Source: Hemicordylus capensis
Taxonomy: Eukaryota; Chordata; Lepidosauria; Squamata; Cordylidae
Reading direction: 5' to 3'
Assembly (NCBI RefSeq): GCF_027244095.1
Contig: NC_069660.1
Span: 51,909,834 to 51,973,833, forward strand
Length of the DNA: 64,000 bases
How positions within the stretch are numbered: the first letter of the stretch is position 1; every line of letters begins with the position of its first letter. Positions 23,550-37,127 of the stretch are shown here, one piece after another. The translations under genes and the position numbers were made by a program. The notes under the pieces are model-generated. The model saw only the letters and a list, made by a program, of their open reading frames with translations, was not told the origin of the DNA and ran no database searches.

Positions 23550-26500
23550 TGTACATCTGATAGTGCTGTAGATGTGAGAAAGTCCCTGGGTTTGACCATG
23601 TTTCCATTGAACTGATTAAAAACAATGCTGACTGATGGATCCCAGTCTTGGCACACCTTTTATGACAATCAATCCTCATATGCGAAGGCCCCTAAGGATT
23701 GGGAACTTGTATTAATTATTCCATTGTTTAAGAAGCGAAGGAAGACTGACCCTGCTAACTACTGCCCAATAAGCCTGTTGAGTATTGTGGGAAAACTCTA
23801 TGCTACATGAAAGGTTTAGAGAGCAGTTGGACAGCAAGGGTAGAATTGCCAATGAACAAGTGGTTTTTAGAGAAGGCTGCTCCACAATGGACCAGTTCTT
23901 GATTTTATGGTATCTTGTGGGGAAATACTGTGATAGATCTAATGGAGCTTTATTTATGGCCTTTGTGGATTTTAAAGCAGCCTCTGACTTGATGGACACG
24001 GGTTATGGAAAAAACTGGAAGTATATTCTATTGACCACCATCTATTTCCTACATCTTACCTGGATTCTGCATAGTGATAATTGGCTGAGGTTGCATTGTG
24101 GTGTCCAAGGTCATTTAACTTGGAAGGTTCCAGTGCAGAGAGATGTGTGCCAGGGCTGTATTTTGGCCCCTTCTCTTTTTATTTTTTATACAAATTCAGT
24201 AGTATGGACCTTATTAGGTTTCGATCTACATCCTCCTAATTAGGCTCACACCCAGTTCCTGTACTGTTGTATCCTGATGATACAGTCCTGAATTTTTCTG
24301 AGAGATCTTCGCAGCGCCTACATATTTTTGCTGGGTATTGTTCAGAGGAGGGTATTGAGATTAATTACAAGATGACAAGTCTTGGTTTTTGCAAAGAAAT
24401 TTACTCTTTATAAGTGGCAGACTTATAAAATATCTTTTATAATGGACAAACAACTGAACTAGTTAGACTATACAAATACCTTGGTGTGGTATTTCAGTAT
24501 AATGGGTTTTGGAGGGCCCATGTGACCAACGTTGTTCAAGAGGCACAGAAAAGCACCTTGGCATGGCTTAGATTTTTCTTTGGGAAGTAGGGAGGGTATG
24601 TCCATGCAGCAATTCAGGTATTTAGGGGCAGGGGCGTATCTAGGATAGGGCAGGCAGGGCACGTGCCCCGGGCACCACTTGAAGGGGGTTACCATTTTTA
24701 TAAATTATTATTTTTTAAATGGCCACCGAACACAAAATAGCCACTGTGCATGCTCAAATGGCCTCTGTGAGGCCCTAGGCCATGCCAGGCCTCGCAGAGG
24801 CCATTTGAGCATGAGCGGGGGGCCATTTTGTTTTCAGGGGCCATTTTTTAAAAACAAAATTTATTTTAAAAAATGGCCAGCGCACATGCTCAAATGGTCC
24901 CTGTGAGGCCCTAGAGGCCAGCAGGGGGAGGGGGAAGCTTTGCAGACCACCCCCCATGGCCTTTAGGAAGCCACTCAAAGGGGCTACAGGTTAAAAAAAA
25001 TTAAAATTGAATATAAGTCACTGCACACATTTAATTTGGCACTATGTACAGAGAATCAGGGCTTGTGAAAACTGAGCTGAAGCTTATGAGCTAGGATTGT
25101 GTTCATTTGCTCTTACTTTGCTGCTTGTGATAAGTGAGTTAAATGTGATGTCTTAATAATATGGCTATTAATGGTGAGTTTATCTTTGAATCAGTGTGAA
25201 ATCCTTAGTATTAAAGCCCACTGGGAGTTTCTTGCTCTTTCTCTCATTTTAACTGTCTTTCTGAAATACTAGAATATATTCTAAGCAGTGACGCAGTTTA
25301 CTCTGCATATCCTTTAATTATTTTCAGAGTATCTGGGAAAAGTCAAATTCTCCATTTATTTTTAAAACTTCTGTAATAGTGATGCTACAATGCATAATAG
25401 GGAATTAGACAGGCACTTCTGTTTAGTTTTCCAAGTACACCTCCACATAGTATTTGGGTATTTCATGAGCCCCAGCATACTGAAATTTGTAGTTTTCCAG
25501 CATCTTTTGGTCTGGTTATGTCCACTGCTAAATAGTTCTTGAGCTATTAAAAGATTAATGAGCTTGACTTGTGTTTTTCAGCTGATATTATGGTAAAGTT
25601 ATCTAAAAGATGGGTGTCAGATGTTTGGACAGTGGGTGCAATTTCAGTGCTTGCCCTAGGTGCTATTTTCCCTAGATACGCCTCTGCTTAGGGGTAAGGT
25701 GATAGCTCAATTGCTTTATGGGGCTTAGCTGTGCAGTTACAAGGACTATCATTCCTTGGAAGCAGTTTGATCTAAATGCCTCAGTTCAGTTCTCAGTTTT
25801 ATGAGGGCTACACCGAACATAGCTCTGAGACTAGAGGTTGGTCTGGTCCCTATTAAGGCTCATTTCTGGTTTACTGAGTTTAGCTACTGGCTCAAATTGG
25901 AGTCAAATCAGATGTGTCTTATGTCCTTGGTCCTGAGAGATCATGCTGTTTTGCGGTGGATGGAAGAGATAAAGATGATCTGGAGTCTAGGCTTGCATCC
26001 TTCAATATTGCTCTCCTTGGGTATTGTGAAAGCGAAGGAATCCCTAAAACAATGCATTTGGGATACAGCACTACAGGAGGATAGGGATAGAATTATGTAC
26101 TATACAGCTCTATGAAGTAGTTTATTTTTTAATTCCTCAGGGGGCTGAACTGGTGAGTGCTGATGTCTCATTTTAAACTGCCTAAATACCTATATAAACT
26201 TACCATCCCCAAAGTTAGGAAACTGTTTACATTAGTGCACTTTAATGCACTACCCTCAGCTGTCATGGATGGCTGCTGCTTATGTACTCCATACCATCTG
26301 TGTTTATGCCCTTGTCAGTCAGGGTTGGTTGAGTCAATTGACTATGTGTTACTCCACTGCCCATTTTACAGAGATGTTGGTTTATTGCTTATAACACCTA
26401 TTTTAGTAAACTACCCAGGCAAGTTTAGATTTTTACACTTCTCTCTTTTTATCAGACTTTAACACTGATACCACTTACAGGGTGGCAAAGTTTTGCAAGT

Positions 26501-26681
26501 TGTGTTAGGAAGCAGCTAATAAAAGCTTGATTGTGCTGCAGGCTGCCACCCCCCGCCCCCGGCCCATTACTGTTAATAGGTTGGTGATGTTGTATACGAT
26601 GGTGTATTTTTGCAATATTGTTGTACTGCATCTTTTGTCTGGTCATTGACCATAATAAAATTCATTCATTCATTCATTTTA
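23550..26681 (+). mobile_element. LINE split by a hAT insertion
   Basis: RT of the same clade as the copy at 0.9 kb. Motifs seen on the + strand: NYCPISLLSIVGKLYAT, FVDFKAASDLMD, GCILAPSLFIFYTNS and a YPDD box at about 24270. The element is cut at 24628 by a hAT element and resumes at 25687. After that come C-terminal pieces, including a degenerate ESIDYVLLHCPFY word at about 26330, and a 3' end ATAATAAAATTCATTCATTC at about 26650. Its frames are broken. The clade is not settled. Confidence 0.8.
24629..25686. mobile_element. Non-autonomous hAT element, copy A
   Basis: Terminal inverted repeats CAGGGGCGTATCTAGG and CCTAGATACGCCTCTG bracket 1,058 bases. The flanks TTTAGGGG (24621-24628) and CTTAGGGG (25687-25694) form an 8 bp target duplication with one mismatch. 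No transposase frame is seen. An inner inverted repeat lies around 24740-24930. Its right end read in complement matches the left end of copy B at 61233, so the two are one family. Confidence 0.85.
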
Positions 26682-27399
26682 TGAATAGAGGCTGAGTTAT
26701 ATGTGTGTGAGCAAGCCCAGGTACAAACTAGGGATTTGAAGAGTTCTAAAGTTCCATCTGGTTACTGCAGAGTTCTGGAGAGAATCAGAAGTATTATTTT
26801 AGTAAAAATCAGCCTTAAGGGGCTGTAAGGAAATGGCACCTGGACTGTTTGCAACATTCTACACTTCTTCCTCTGTGGTTCAGTCTAAGGTTTCTCCACT
26901 TACTCTATTAAGAGCTTGCTTGAATGCAAAAGTACTTCTTTAGTCTAGACTCTAGGCTCTGTAGCGTGCCCTCCAGGGTATTAAAATGCTGGCAATAAAA
27001 CCCACATGATAGGAATAATATGTCATTTCCTCCTAGTCCACAGGACAAGTTATTAATTGATGCCGATAGCGATGCCTTCTCAACAAAGAAACAGAATGGA
27101 AATCAACTTAGATTATTCCAGCAGCCTTCAGATATTAAACTGCTGAGTTAACATAATTTCTGCAACTGTATGTATCTTTCTGGGAATGAATCCATCAAAA
27201 CTAGAGCACAACTTAGGGTTGCCAACTAGGCACCTTTTATAAAGGATGTGCAACTATTTGGGGGACCGAATGACTTCTTTTACGTTCAGAGGAAAAGAGG
27301 CTGTTTTAGGGACCAAACAACTTTTTTTTTGCATTTGTTGTAGTGTCCCAAGTTCTGGGGAGCATCTGGAACATTTTGTTCATTCAGAATACTTTGCTC

Positions 27400-28070
27400 T
27401 CATGAGCAGCTTCTCTTTTATTTATTTGACTTGTGCCACCTCGCCCAGATGGCTATAGGCAGTTCACAAATATAAAAACAAATAGCTAATTAAAACAAAA
27501 TCTAAACCAGTTTAAAATAATTTCAGTGCACACTAAAGACCAGGCTAAAAAGATTTTACAGGCTGTTAAAACTCTTAAGCCTCTAATATCCATAGAGAGC
27601 GCATTCCAAAGCCCAGGAGCAGCTAAAGAGAAGACCCAATCCCGAGACGCCGCCAGACAAGCTGACAGCAGCCAGAGACGGACCTCTCCTGATGACCTTA
27701 AAGTGCAGTGGGGATCATACTGAAGAAGGTGCTCGCCTAGGTAATCCGGTCCTAAGCCATTTAGGACTTTAAAGGTAATTACCAGCACTTTGTATTTTGC
27801 CCGGAAACATATCGGCAGCCAGTGCAGCTATTTTAAAACAGGCATGATATGGTCTCTTCTAGAAACCCCAGAGAACAATCTGGCTGCTGCATTTTGAACT
27901 AACTGAAGTTTTCAAGCGACATACAAAGGCAGCCCCACATACAGCGCTTTGCAGTAGTCAAGTTGAGACCTTACCAGTGAATGCACCACATTTTTGAGAA
28001 CATTATTTTCAAGGAACGGGTGCAGCTGTTGTATCAACTGACGTTGATAGAAAGCACTTCTGGCCAAAGA
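27400..28070 (-). mobile_element. L2-like LINE 3' fragment
   Basis: On the minus strand the C-terminal part of an L2-type ORF2 is readable at 27486-27788 (FKVLNGLGPDYLGEHLLQY, then SRDWVFSLAAPGLWNAL). Farther upstream the RT-end coding continues degenerate to about 28070. The 3' end is at about 27430. This is the same group as the LINE at 15-16.4 kb. Confidence 0.8.
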
Positions 28071-28289
28071 GGCTCCTGGCCTCTTCCTTTGTCTCCTTTT
28101 CCTGCCAGCATCCTACTGGCCATCCATCCAATGGGGAAGCCAGAGTGAAGTTTCTGTTTCTGTGGCAGGTTGCAGAGCCACGTGATGCAGGAGCATGGAC
28201 AGGTAGGCCAAGCAGGTGGAGCTAGCTTGCTTCCTTCCTGTGGCAGCAGCGGCAGTGAAAAGTTAGCAGTTAGCTAGCTAACTTTACTC

Positions 28290-28540
28290 AGTTAACCGTT
28301 ACCCCTGGTAACTGAGTAAAAAGGCACCTTTTAAAAGTGGTGAATCTCTTCTATTTATCATTGGGAGAGCAACTGACCCTATCCAACCCCAGCATAACAT
28401 CCCTTCAATGGCTGCTGCCGGTGTTACCTTGCATTTCTTTTTAGACGGTGAGCCCTTTGGGGAGAGGGGAGCATCTTATTTATTTTTCTTTGAAAACCAC
28501 TGTGAAACCTTCTATAGAAAAGCTGTATATAAATGTTTAC
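28290..28540 (+). repeat. SINE with L2-like tail
   Basis: Reads AAGGCACCTTTTAAAAGTGG, CTGACCCTATCC and GACGGTGAGCCCTTTGGGGA, ending in a worn L2-like tail. Same family as the repeats at 12083 and 37740. Confidence 0.65.
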
Positions 28541-30299
28541 AGTTGTAGAGAACAGTAAGCGAGTGGGAGACCGTGCATGCACTGCTGTGCCAGCATACAA
28601 AGAGCCTGGTTTGGTAGCTAGCTAGCTGGTTACCCTGCCTAGAGCAAAGAGGTGAAGTTACTGGCCCGGCTGGGTGATCCCTGCGGGGGTGGGGTGGGTG
28701 GGTGGGTGACGACAGAGGACTGTGGGTGTGGTAAACCTAACCAGGAGATGAATTTGCGGTTAAGAAGCAGGGATCTTGAGAACTCTACACCTAGACAGCA
28801 GACTCGGCAGATATGCAGCTCACCTGATCATCGGCTTCACAGTGGTGAGCTGTATTTATTCTCAAATTATCCAATTTTTATCAAAATATGAAAATATGCC
28901 AGATATACATATGCAAAGTGGAGAGGTTTTTGGCAAAAAGCATCCGCTTTCTACTCTGTTGGTGATGGATATTGAATTTTTTTTAACCATCTGGACCTGG
29001 CAACCATACACAAGCTACTTGATTTCCCTGACTCCCTAGTGGCTTTAGATCAGGGAGTCCCATTAGGATTGGCCTTTGTATAGCTGTTTCCCATCTGCCA
29101 GCATAACTATAGTACGTACTGCAATGTAACTGGTTCCTAGTATGAGTAATAGCTGGCTTTAGCTGCAGCTGCCCGGTGCTGACCTCTGTTAATAGGAAAG
29201 AATATTTAATGTTGGGAATGTCTGGCCTGTAAGATTAATCGGTATGTCTGCCTTCTATTTCTCTTAATTTTCTTATACCCAATAGCTGCCCTTCTTTCCA
29301 CCAACATTGGGCAGCTCTAAACACTGAGATGGTGCTACAAAGCAGTCTAATCTATACATTATTCACCTTTCCTAAAGGTTTAGGTGAGGGTCTTGAGATC
29401 AGAGATGGAGACACAGCACCATCTTATATTGCTTTTCAGCTTATAGGCCCTAAAATTTATACTTAAGGACTCTAATGGGGAATAGATGCTATTTTAGCCT
29501 GAATGGCTGGAACAACCTAGCTCTGTTTTGCTATTGCCTTTGGACCTGCAGACTGCCATGCAGTGGACCTTCATTTTTGGTACCTTTCTTGGAGCTAAGC
29601 TTTAGGTATACTATTTCCTGAAAGCCATTCTCAAAGCAGCTGAAGTATCCGGAACAGAAGGCCAATCTGTCACATTCAGTTTCTTTCTTCTATTTGTGGA
29701 ACAGAACTGATGGTGCATCTTATAGCAGAGGATGAGGAAGAATGGCAGAGCATTTCCCTAAATGTTCAATGGGTGATGGGGCCCATCTACCCCTTGGCAG
29801 GCCTAATCTCTCTAATATGACTTGTCATCAATCAATAATTCCTGCTCTGCCAGTCTTAGGGCAAGGTTCTCGGAAGATATCATTCCATCGCCATTAGGTT
29901 TCTGTTCTACATCGTTAGGAGAGAAGGTTAGAAGCGTCCCAGCAAGCTGAATTATGACTGGTTAGGCAGCAGCTTCTGGTTTTCCCTTCTAAAATGTTGC
30001 TGTGTGGTTTTCCTGCCTTCCTGTATCAGAGGATTTGAACTCATTGATTCCCTATTTTTTCCTCTCCTGCAGGACACTCCACCTCACACTGCTGTGGTAG
30101 GAGAGGAGGTGGTAATGCTCTAGCAAGCTGGGCCATGTGGAGCTGGTGGCACCTTGCAGGCTCTGTTTCCAGAAGAAGATAGGAACTGGGCCATGCTTTT
30201 CCCAGAGCAGCCATTTCCCCAAGCAGTTGATGGCTACAAGCTGGGCTCTTGTTTAGGTTGAAAGCATTTGTATTGAATCTGGGAGATAGAAGGAATGTT
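28541..30299 (-). other. Downstream of LGR6, including its 3' UTR
   Basis: The LGR6 3' UTR must start here, just left of the stop codon at 30300. No canonical AATAAA was found close by on the minus strand; the nearest variant noted is an ATTAAA at 29205-29210. No other gene is recognised. Confidence 0.4.
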
Positions 30300-31549
30300 T
30301 TATAAGTGAGAGGTGAAGGCTGGTGCAGGCAGTGTGGGGAACAAGGCAATTCGAAAGCTGTTTCTTGCTGGGTCTCTGTTTTCTGATGTGATGAGCAGCT
30401 CATCATCGGCAAGGTAGGAGAGGTGGGTAGAGAAGCTATTGTCATGTCCTCTGGTGCTTGCCTTTTGCTGGCATGGGATCAGAGTCACGGAGGGGAAGCT
30501 GTAGGCATCCAGGACTGATGAGCACCTAGGGGGCACTCCAAAGATGTCTGGTGCCTCAAATATATTATCCATGTCAGAGAAAGCAACCAGAGCCTGGGTG
30601 GAGTCATATGAGCTCTTTTCAGTGTCCTCGGACATGTAGGACTGGGCACAGCTCTCCTGGGTCTGACTCTTCTGCCTTAGTAGCCGCAGGTCATCTCTGA
30701 AGTGGGGGTTAAAGAGAAGATAGAGCACGGGATTCAGGCAGGCTGGCAGAGGCAGGACCACCAACAGCACAGACTTGATGACTTCAGGGGTGATGAGGAA
30801 GAGGCTGAGCATGGAAGAAAAAGTGAGGAAGGCCACCGGGCAGTAGAGAAGGCAGTTGGTGAAGATAAGCCAGGCTACATGCTTGATCATAGCACAGTCC
30901 CAGATAGAGTCAAATTCTCCCTTCAGCAGGTTGCAATAGAGGCGGATGTAGGTGCCAGTGATGATGAGGAAGCAGAGAGTGTTCACCAGCACCAGGGCCA
31001 CCATGAAGCCTAGCATGGAAGGCTTCCCATCGGGGAGTGGGTAGGGCAGGCAAAGAGGGGATGCTCCATACTCCCCGACAGACAAGAGAGGCAGCACTGC
31101 AGCCACTGAAGAGAGTGCCAGGCAGCACAGGGCACCTGCCTTGACAGCACCAAAGGATGGTATTTTCCCATATGTCCGCATGCACGACACAGAGAGGCTG
31201 CATTGCACAGCGGCCAGTGTCAGGAGAAGGATGGAGGCCTCTGAAGCAAACACTGACAGGAACCCAGTCACTTGGCATCCAGCACCTGTCTCCCATCTAG
31301 CTCCATATTTGGCAAATTGGCCGAAGGTGACTGCATCCACAAAGGCCAGGATGGCACAGTACACACCGGTCAGCATATTGGCTCCAGCAATTGCACCAAT
31401 GACAAACTTGATTGGGGACAGGTAACCAGGTGAGGCAAAGACAACTATCATGACCAGCCCGTTGCACAGGAGGGAGACCAGCATGATCAGCCAGACACCC
31501 AAGCGGATAACCCAGCTTTCAAACAGGTGATCGCAGGGCTTGAAGGGAC
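30300..31549 (-). CDS. LGR6: LGR6 seven-helix (7TM) exon with stop
   Basis: One exon of 1,250 bases encodes the whole transmembrane domain and tail, ending in TAA at 30300-30302. It opens with [12 protein letters not shown], just before helix 1. Helix 3 holds [16 protein letters not shown], helix 6 CPVAFLTF, and helix 7 [13 protein letters not shown], with the NPxxY motif. The cytoplasmic tail keeps the family words [18 protein letters not shown] and [13 protein letters not shown] and ends in TSHL (human ASHV). The acceptor is a CCTTCCTTCCTTCCAG tract. The frame is intact. Confidence 0.98.
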
Positions 31550-34500
31550 CTGGAAGGAAGGAAGGAAGGAGCCAAATTATAGTCTGGGTAGAAGAGAAGC
31601 TGCAGCAAAGCAAGTGCCACAATACCTTGCTGAGCAGCAGATCAAGGAGCGACTGACGTGACCATTTGGTTGCATTTGCATTTATAGATGGTGAAGCAAG
31701 GGAAGCCAGCTGGATAAGAAAAGGGGGTTGGATTTCACTGCTAGGTCACTGAAATAGGCAGAGCAAATGTGCAACTGTCTTGGCTTGTAGCTCAACAGCT
31801 TTAAAAGCAGAGGCTGCACATTCCAGGGACAAGGGCTATTTTGTGTATTTTGTTTGGCTTCTGAGATAGGGGCAAAGAGCAAAACAGGGCACCAAAGACT
31901 GGCTCACTGGTACTGAAAAACCCATACATCTTCCCTCTGAGATCTCAACAAATTCTCCCCCCACACCACCAGCATTAAAGGCTAGACATCTGCTTTCTTA
32001 AAAAAATGAGCTGCTCAGGCAGCTTAATCTCATCCACTATCAATTCTGTGCTAATATAGTATGATCATGGAATATACACAGCTCAGTCTGATTGTAGTTT
32101 GTAATGGTGACTCTCAGAGTTAGGGGGTTGCACTAGATGGCCTATATGCACCCCCACTTAATACAGGAACCAAGAGCTACAGCAGGGGTTCTCAAACATG
32201 GGTCCCCAGGTGGTATTGGACTACAACTCCCATCATCCCCAGCCACAGTATCCAAAGACCATTGTGGATGAGGATGATGGAAGCTGTAGTCCAACAGCCA
32301 GGGACCCAGGTTTGAAAACCCCTGAGCTACAGCATTCCCAGAAGATGGGTGTCCAGCCTCAGCTTGAAGACCTCCAGCTAAGGAGAACCCATTCAAGTAA
32401 TTGGTTTCACTGTCAAATTGCTCTTGGTTCATTGAAATCTATCGCCTCATAATTTAAACCCATTAGATCTAGTCCTGCCCTCTGGGACAGCAAAGAACAA
32501 GACTCTGCTTCTATGTGACAGCTCCTCAGGTATTGGAAGAAGGTTATCATGTCTCTTCCTAAACATTCTCAGTTCCTTCCTCTTAATCTTTCTTCATAGG
32601 GCTTTCTGCCCCCCACCTGGCCAGGCCACTGACCATCTTCATTGCCAGTGCCTGACATCCAGACTAGTGTTGTGCTGGTATAAACAAGAGAACATGTACA
32701 CATTTAAGACTGCACAGCTGTGTGAAACTGCGGTGGTCCATAATGTTGTGCAACTGTGGGATACAAGTTGCACAACCTGCCTGAGCAGGCTGTAATACAA
32801 TGCATTGTACAACTTGTCAACATCTTCCACTAGGGCAAGAACACGTCTGGAATAGATGCTTCTATCTTTGCGCAACACCATTGCACCATATCCTTGCATT
32901 AATGAGACAGCATGACATTAGCACAACACTGGTTTGGATGTAGGCCAGTATTTGCTGGTTCTTTTATTTCCATGCTTTTGTGGGCTTTAAAAAAACATAT
33001 GTAATAACTCTTCATGAAATAGAGGGTGGTTGTTTTCTTACAAATTAAGTTGTCTGTATTTAGAGGGGACTTCTTACCAGGGCTGGGTGTGCACTGGATG
33101 TTGGGACGTAGCTTTGAATCTTCAAGTTCCATCTGGAAATCATCCATATCCAGGTCATCTAAACAGTAAGATAAAGGGGAGACCAGCATTACAGGCATGT
33201 TGATGCTCAGCTTTGTATTGTGAACTTTATACACAGTTGAAATACTACCTTTGTGTTAAAAATTTACATTTCTGGTCCTCGTGATTAAAGTTAGAAATCT
33301 TGGAAATTGAATTTTTATGACTTGCATGCTAATAAATCTAAGGGGAAGCAAATTTGTAAAAATAATAATAATTAAAAACCCTTCTATCACAAAAAAGCCC
33401 ATCTGGGAATGTTGAGGGGGTTTGTCTTATTTTAGAAAATAAATGCAATCTGCTGGTCATTGAGTACTGAAAGGAATGAAGCACTTTCTACAGCTTAAAT
33501 GTGTGAGTTTGCAGACTCAAAGGCAGCGTTGCTGTTTTACTTACCCCCAGAGTTTTAGGGACCAACTGATAATTCAAGTTGGTCCCTAGTGCCTGATTTG
33601 ATTATGGCTTAAGCATATCAGCTTACTGCTTTCACCAAAGGCTGATATTGTGGAAACAATGGGGGGGGGGCAGAGGAGGAAAGAGTGCTTTATCTCCCCT
33701 AAAAGTTCCAGGTTAACTACTCCCATGGTAACACATCTAAAGCAATATTTTGCTCCTTGGTAAACATGTAGAAGCTGATCTGTTGGCATCAAGGGAGCCA
33801 CTCTTCCCCCGTCCCCCAGACTGCCATGTGTTTAACTCATTCTGTTTCTTTAAATTCTCCAGGCCTTGGATATGGACACTGAGCAGATCTATATTATTAG
33901 TGTTCCACTGCTGGAAAATGTTTCTGTGGATGTTTACAAATAGCTTTAACGGGCAGCACTGAGGCACAGACTAGCAGAGAAGCGAGCTAAAGCAAGAGAA
34001 ACTTCCTGTTATGCAGGGTTGCTACCTTTTCCCTGATAGCAGCTGTTACTGAAACAGCTTGTTTTGGGGCTGCACATGACAGCCCTCTATGTGAATTGGA
34101 GTTGCAGGCTTCCAACCTCCATCTTGGATACCTGAGCTCATGGGATTGTGAGCTCAGCACATGCCCATATTTGGCAAACTATGCAATTTGATCACTTGGC
34201 ACAAGCAAACATGGGGCAATACTGCCCAGGGACAGAACAACAAACGACTGTAGGGAGACACCCCCGCCCCCCGCCATGGCCTCTCTTGCAAAAAGGAGAA
34301 AACTAGCAGACCGACCCAGGTCAAAGAGACCATCACTAGTGAAATAGCTAACTCCCTTTGCAATAGGATTAGCTTCGCTAATCACTTCAACTACCACCCA
34401 GATAAGCATGGCACATACCCCAACCTCCTATCACAATGTTAATGATCTCGCAAGGACCCAGAGGTAAGATTGTTAGCAGGAAAATAAAACCTCTCTTTCT

Positions 34501-37077
34501 CCCAGGAAGAGACATCCTGGTCTCAGTTAAAGCTTTTGAGTCCACTCAGAGAACTCTCAGAACCTACCCAAGGAGAAAGGACCCTGCTCCCCCACTTACA
34601 CGGGCCTACACCATGCTAGTTCTTCAGCCCATGAGTGGTCACGCTGCACCACTTGCTTTTTCTCCTACCTGCCTTTCTACTCTGCCCCTAAAAATAGGTC
34701 TACCTGCGCACTCCAAACTGCAAGTGCACTCAACGCACCAATGGATTGGGACTGGTAATACTAACAGTCTATCCCTTTAAATCTCCTCACTCCCTTTTCT
34801 CTCCTCTTCAAGTCGATTTCTTGGTCCTTTCTCAAGTAAAGCCTTAAGCTGGTTTAATTGACAATTAGATCTTAAGCTAAAATGCCTCTACGTGAAACTC
34901 CAGTTAATACTATTAGTTAAGATTTTTATTGCCTCCTCACCTTGCCTAATCAATCTTTTTATTTTCCTGTACCCTGATTATTCCTAAATAAATCTGATTG
35001 TACCATATTTCTGTCTTCTCATTGTTTCCAGACCAAAACTTTGCAAAAATCGATACTGCAATGAACTGTTCCATATAGTCACACTGATTCCCGACATTCG
35101 TTCAAAAGCCCAATTGGAATGTTTAGCCAGCACTCTGTTTCATTAATACAGCACTGTGCCTTTTGACAGATGCAGAAATTCAACAGGCACTGCTTTCCCC
35201 ATCACAGAGATGCAGATGGAGAAAAGCTGCACTTAGTAGGGATGTGCACAGAACCACATTGGGTGGCTTGATGGCGGCAGGGGGTTGCACTTTAAAGGCA
35301 CGGAAGGGTGCACTTACCCCTCCCTCCGCTTTCCCCCCACCGGCACCCGGCATTTCTCAAGTCCTACGAGGCTGCAGCATACTTCCCTGCCGCTCCATTC
35401 GCTCTTTGGCCGAAATTAGCCAGAAGTAACTGGGCGGGCGCTTGCAACGTGCACCAGCTACTTCCGGCCGAAGAGCAAACAGGGCAGCAGGGAAGTACGC
35501 TGCCGCCCCGTAGGACTTGAGAAATACTGGGCGCTGGCGGGGGGGAAGCAGAGGGAGGGATAAGTGCACCCTCCCCCGCCCTTAAAGTGCAACCCCACGC
35601 TGCCTTCGAAATTCAAACCGCCCGGTTCCCAAACCTGTTCGGAGGCCTATAAAAGGGCCTCCCAACAGGTTCATGCACACCCCTAGCAGTTAGACTGTCT
35701 ACCTGTTGTGCACTATTAAAGGCACAAAGTTTTACTTGGGGTGGGGGGTGGATGGCAACCCTACTATTATGTATTTCTTGTTTCCCTAAAGCTTGTTTTC
35801 TGCTTTAAATAGGAGTTGGCATGGAATCTATGACGTATGTTACCTTAAGGAATTTTGGTTTAAAACATGCTGAATAGCTATGAGCTGTACTGCATCACTG
35901 ATGCCTCCTCACTGCAGGGAGTCCTGTCCTATCGTTGGGAGTCTAGAAATATGCTGGCACCTGGGAGAGGACTGGTTGCCCAAAAGTCTAGACAGCTGAG
36001 TCTTTGCTGTTTGTTTTTGCTGGAGGTGTAAAGAACACGACTTGGGCAGTCCTAGAAAAGGTGCATATTCTTCTCCCACAAACATCCTGCCTTCTAAAGA
36101 GCCTGATTGCACAAAGGGAACCACACAGAGCTTCTATTAAACTTATAAGTAAACAACTACTCTCTACAGTGCTGGATGCAAGGCAAGACCTAATGGGATG
36201 AAGACACAGAAGGTATGCAGGATTCGTTCCTTGTAGCAACATGAAGCCACTCTGTTCTCTCTCTCTCTCTGCCTGAAGCTGAGGCAAAGCTTTTCCAGGA
36301 AGAGAAATGAGAAAACCAGCCCAGTTGATCACTGGCAAGAAGGTGAACACCCACAGGAATTGGATTGTGGGTGACAAACCAATCTGCTGTTCAATATACA
36401 CACTGCGAGCTGCTAAAGCTGGATTGTGAAGAAGGAAAGACTGCCAGGTCTCATGTTTTACTGTTTGTATTACAGCAGGCCTAGATGTTGATACCAGGGT
36501 GGCACTTATCTGCCCACAGAGTGGAAAGTGGCACTTATGCCAGGATGCACAAAATTTAGCACTGCTTGTGAGGTAACTTTATGCAAAAGGCACTGTTCTT
36601 TGTATTTAAAACTGGGGGGGGGGGGGGGATGGAGGTAGGCAGCAACTCCCAGAACAGAGCATTTCTATGGGTTATAAACAAATGTTTCCAATGTTTTATC
36701 TCCCATGAAAAAAATATTTTTCTGATGGTGGGGGGAAGGATTCCCTTCCACAGAAGCTTTTCTTTGCAAAGGGTCAACAAGTAGCATGAAAAGAAAAAAA
36801 GCTTCTGGTACTACTTATTAACAGCCAGAAAACTTATAGTTAAATATTAACTCTGTTAAAAACAGACAGCCTCAACTAGGCCAAGATGGTAACTCCAGAC
36901 TGCAAGTGGTGGTCTGTCCCCCCTGTAGCTCAGAGCCATGCCTTACAGGAGATGAAGAGAGAGGCTCATGTGCAGTAAGCCACCTGCCCAAGTAGCAGGC
37001 ATGTGCTCGCTGCTTCCAAACCACCATTGCAACCCCAACAGTGCAGCTTGTGAAAGTGGGGAGGATACAAAGGATTG

Positions 37078-37127
<50 letters not shown>

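Noticed and set aside
35163-35569. Overlapping open frames on both strands
   Set aside because: They mirror each other because the DNA is an inverted repeat; no protein family is recognised.
37081-37120. CRISPR-like or functional repeat array
   Set aside because: It is a plain AC microsatellite with no spacers.
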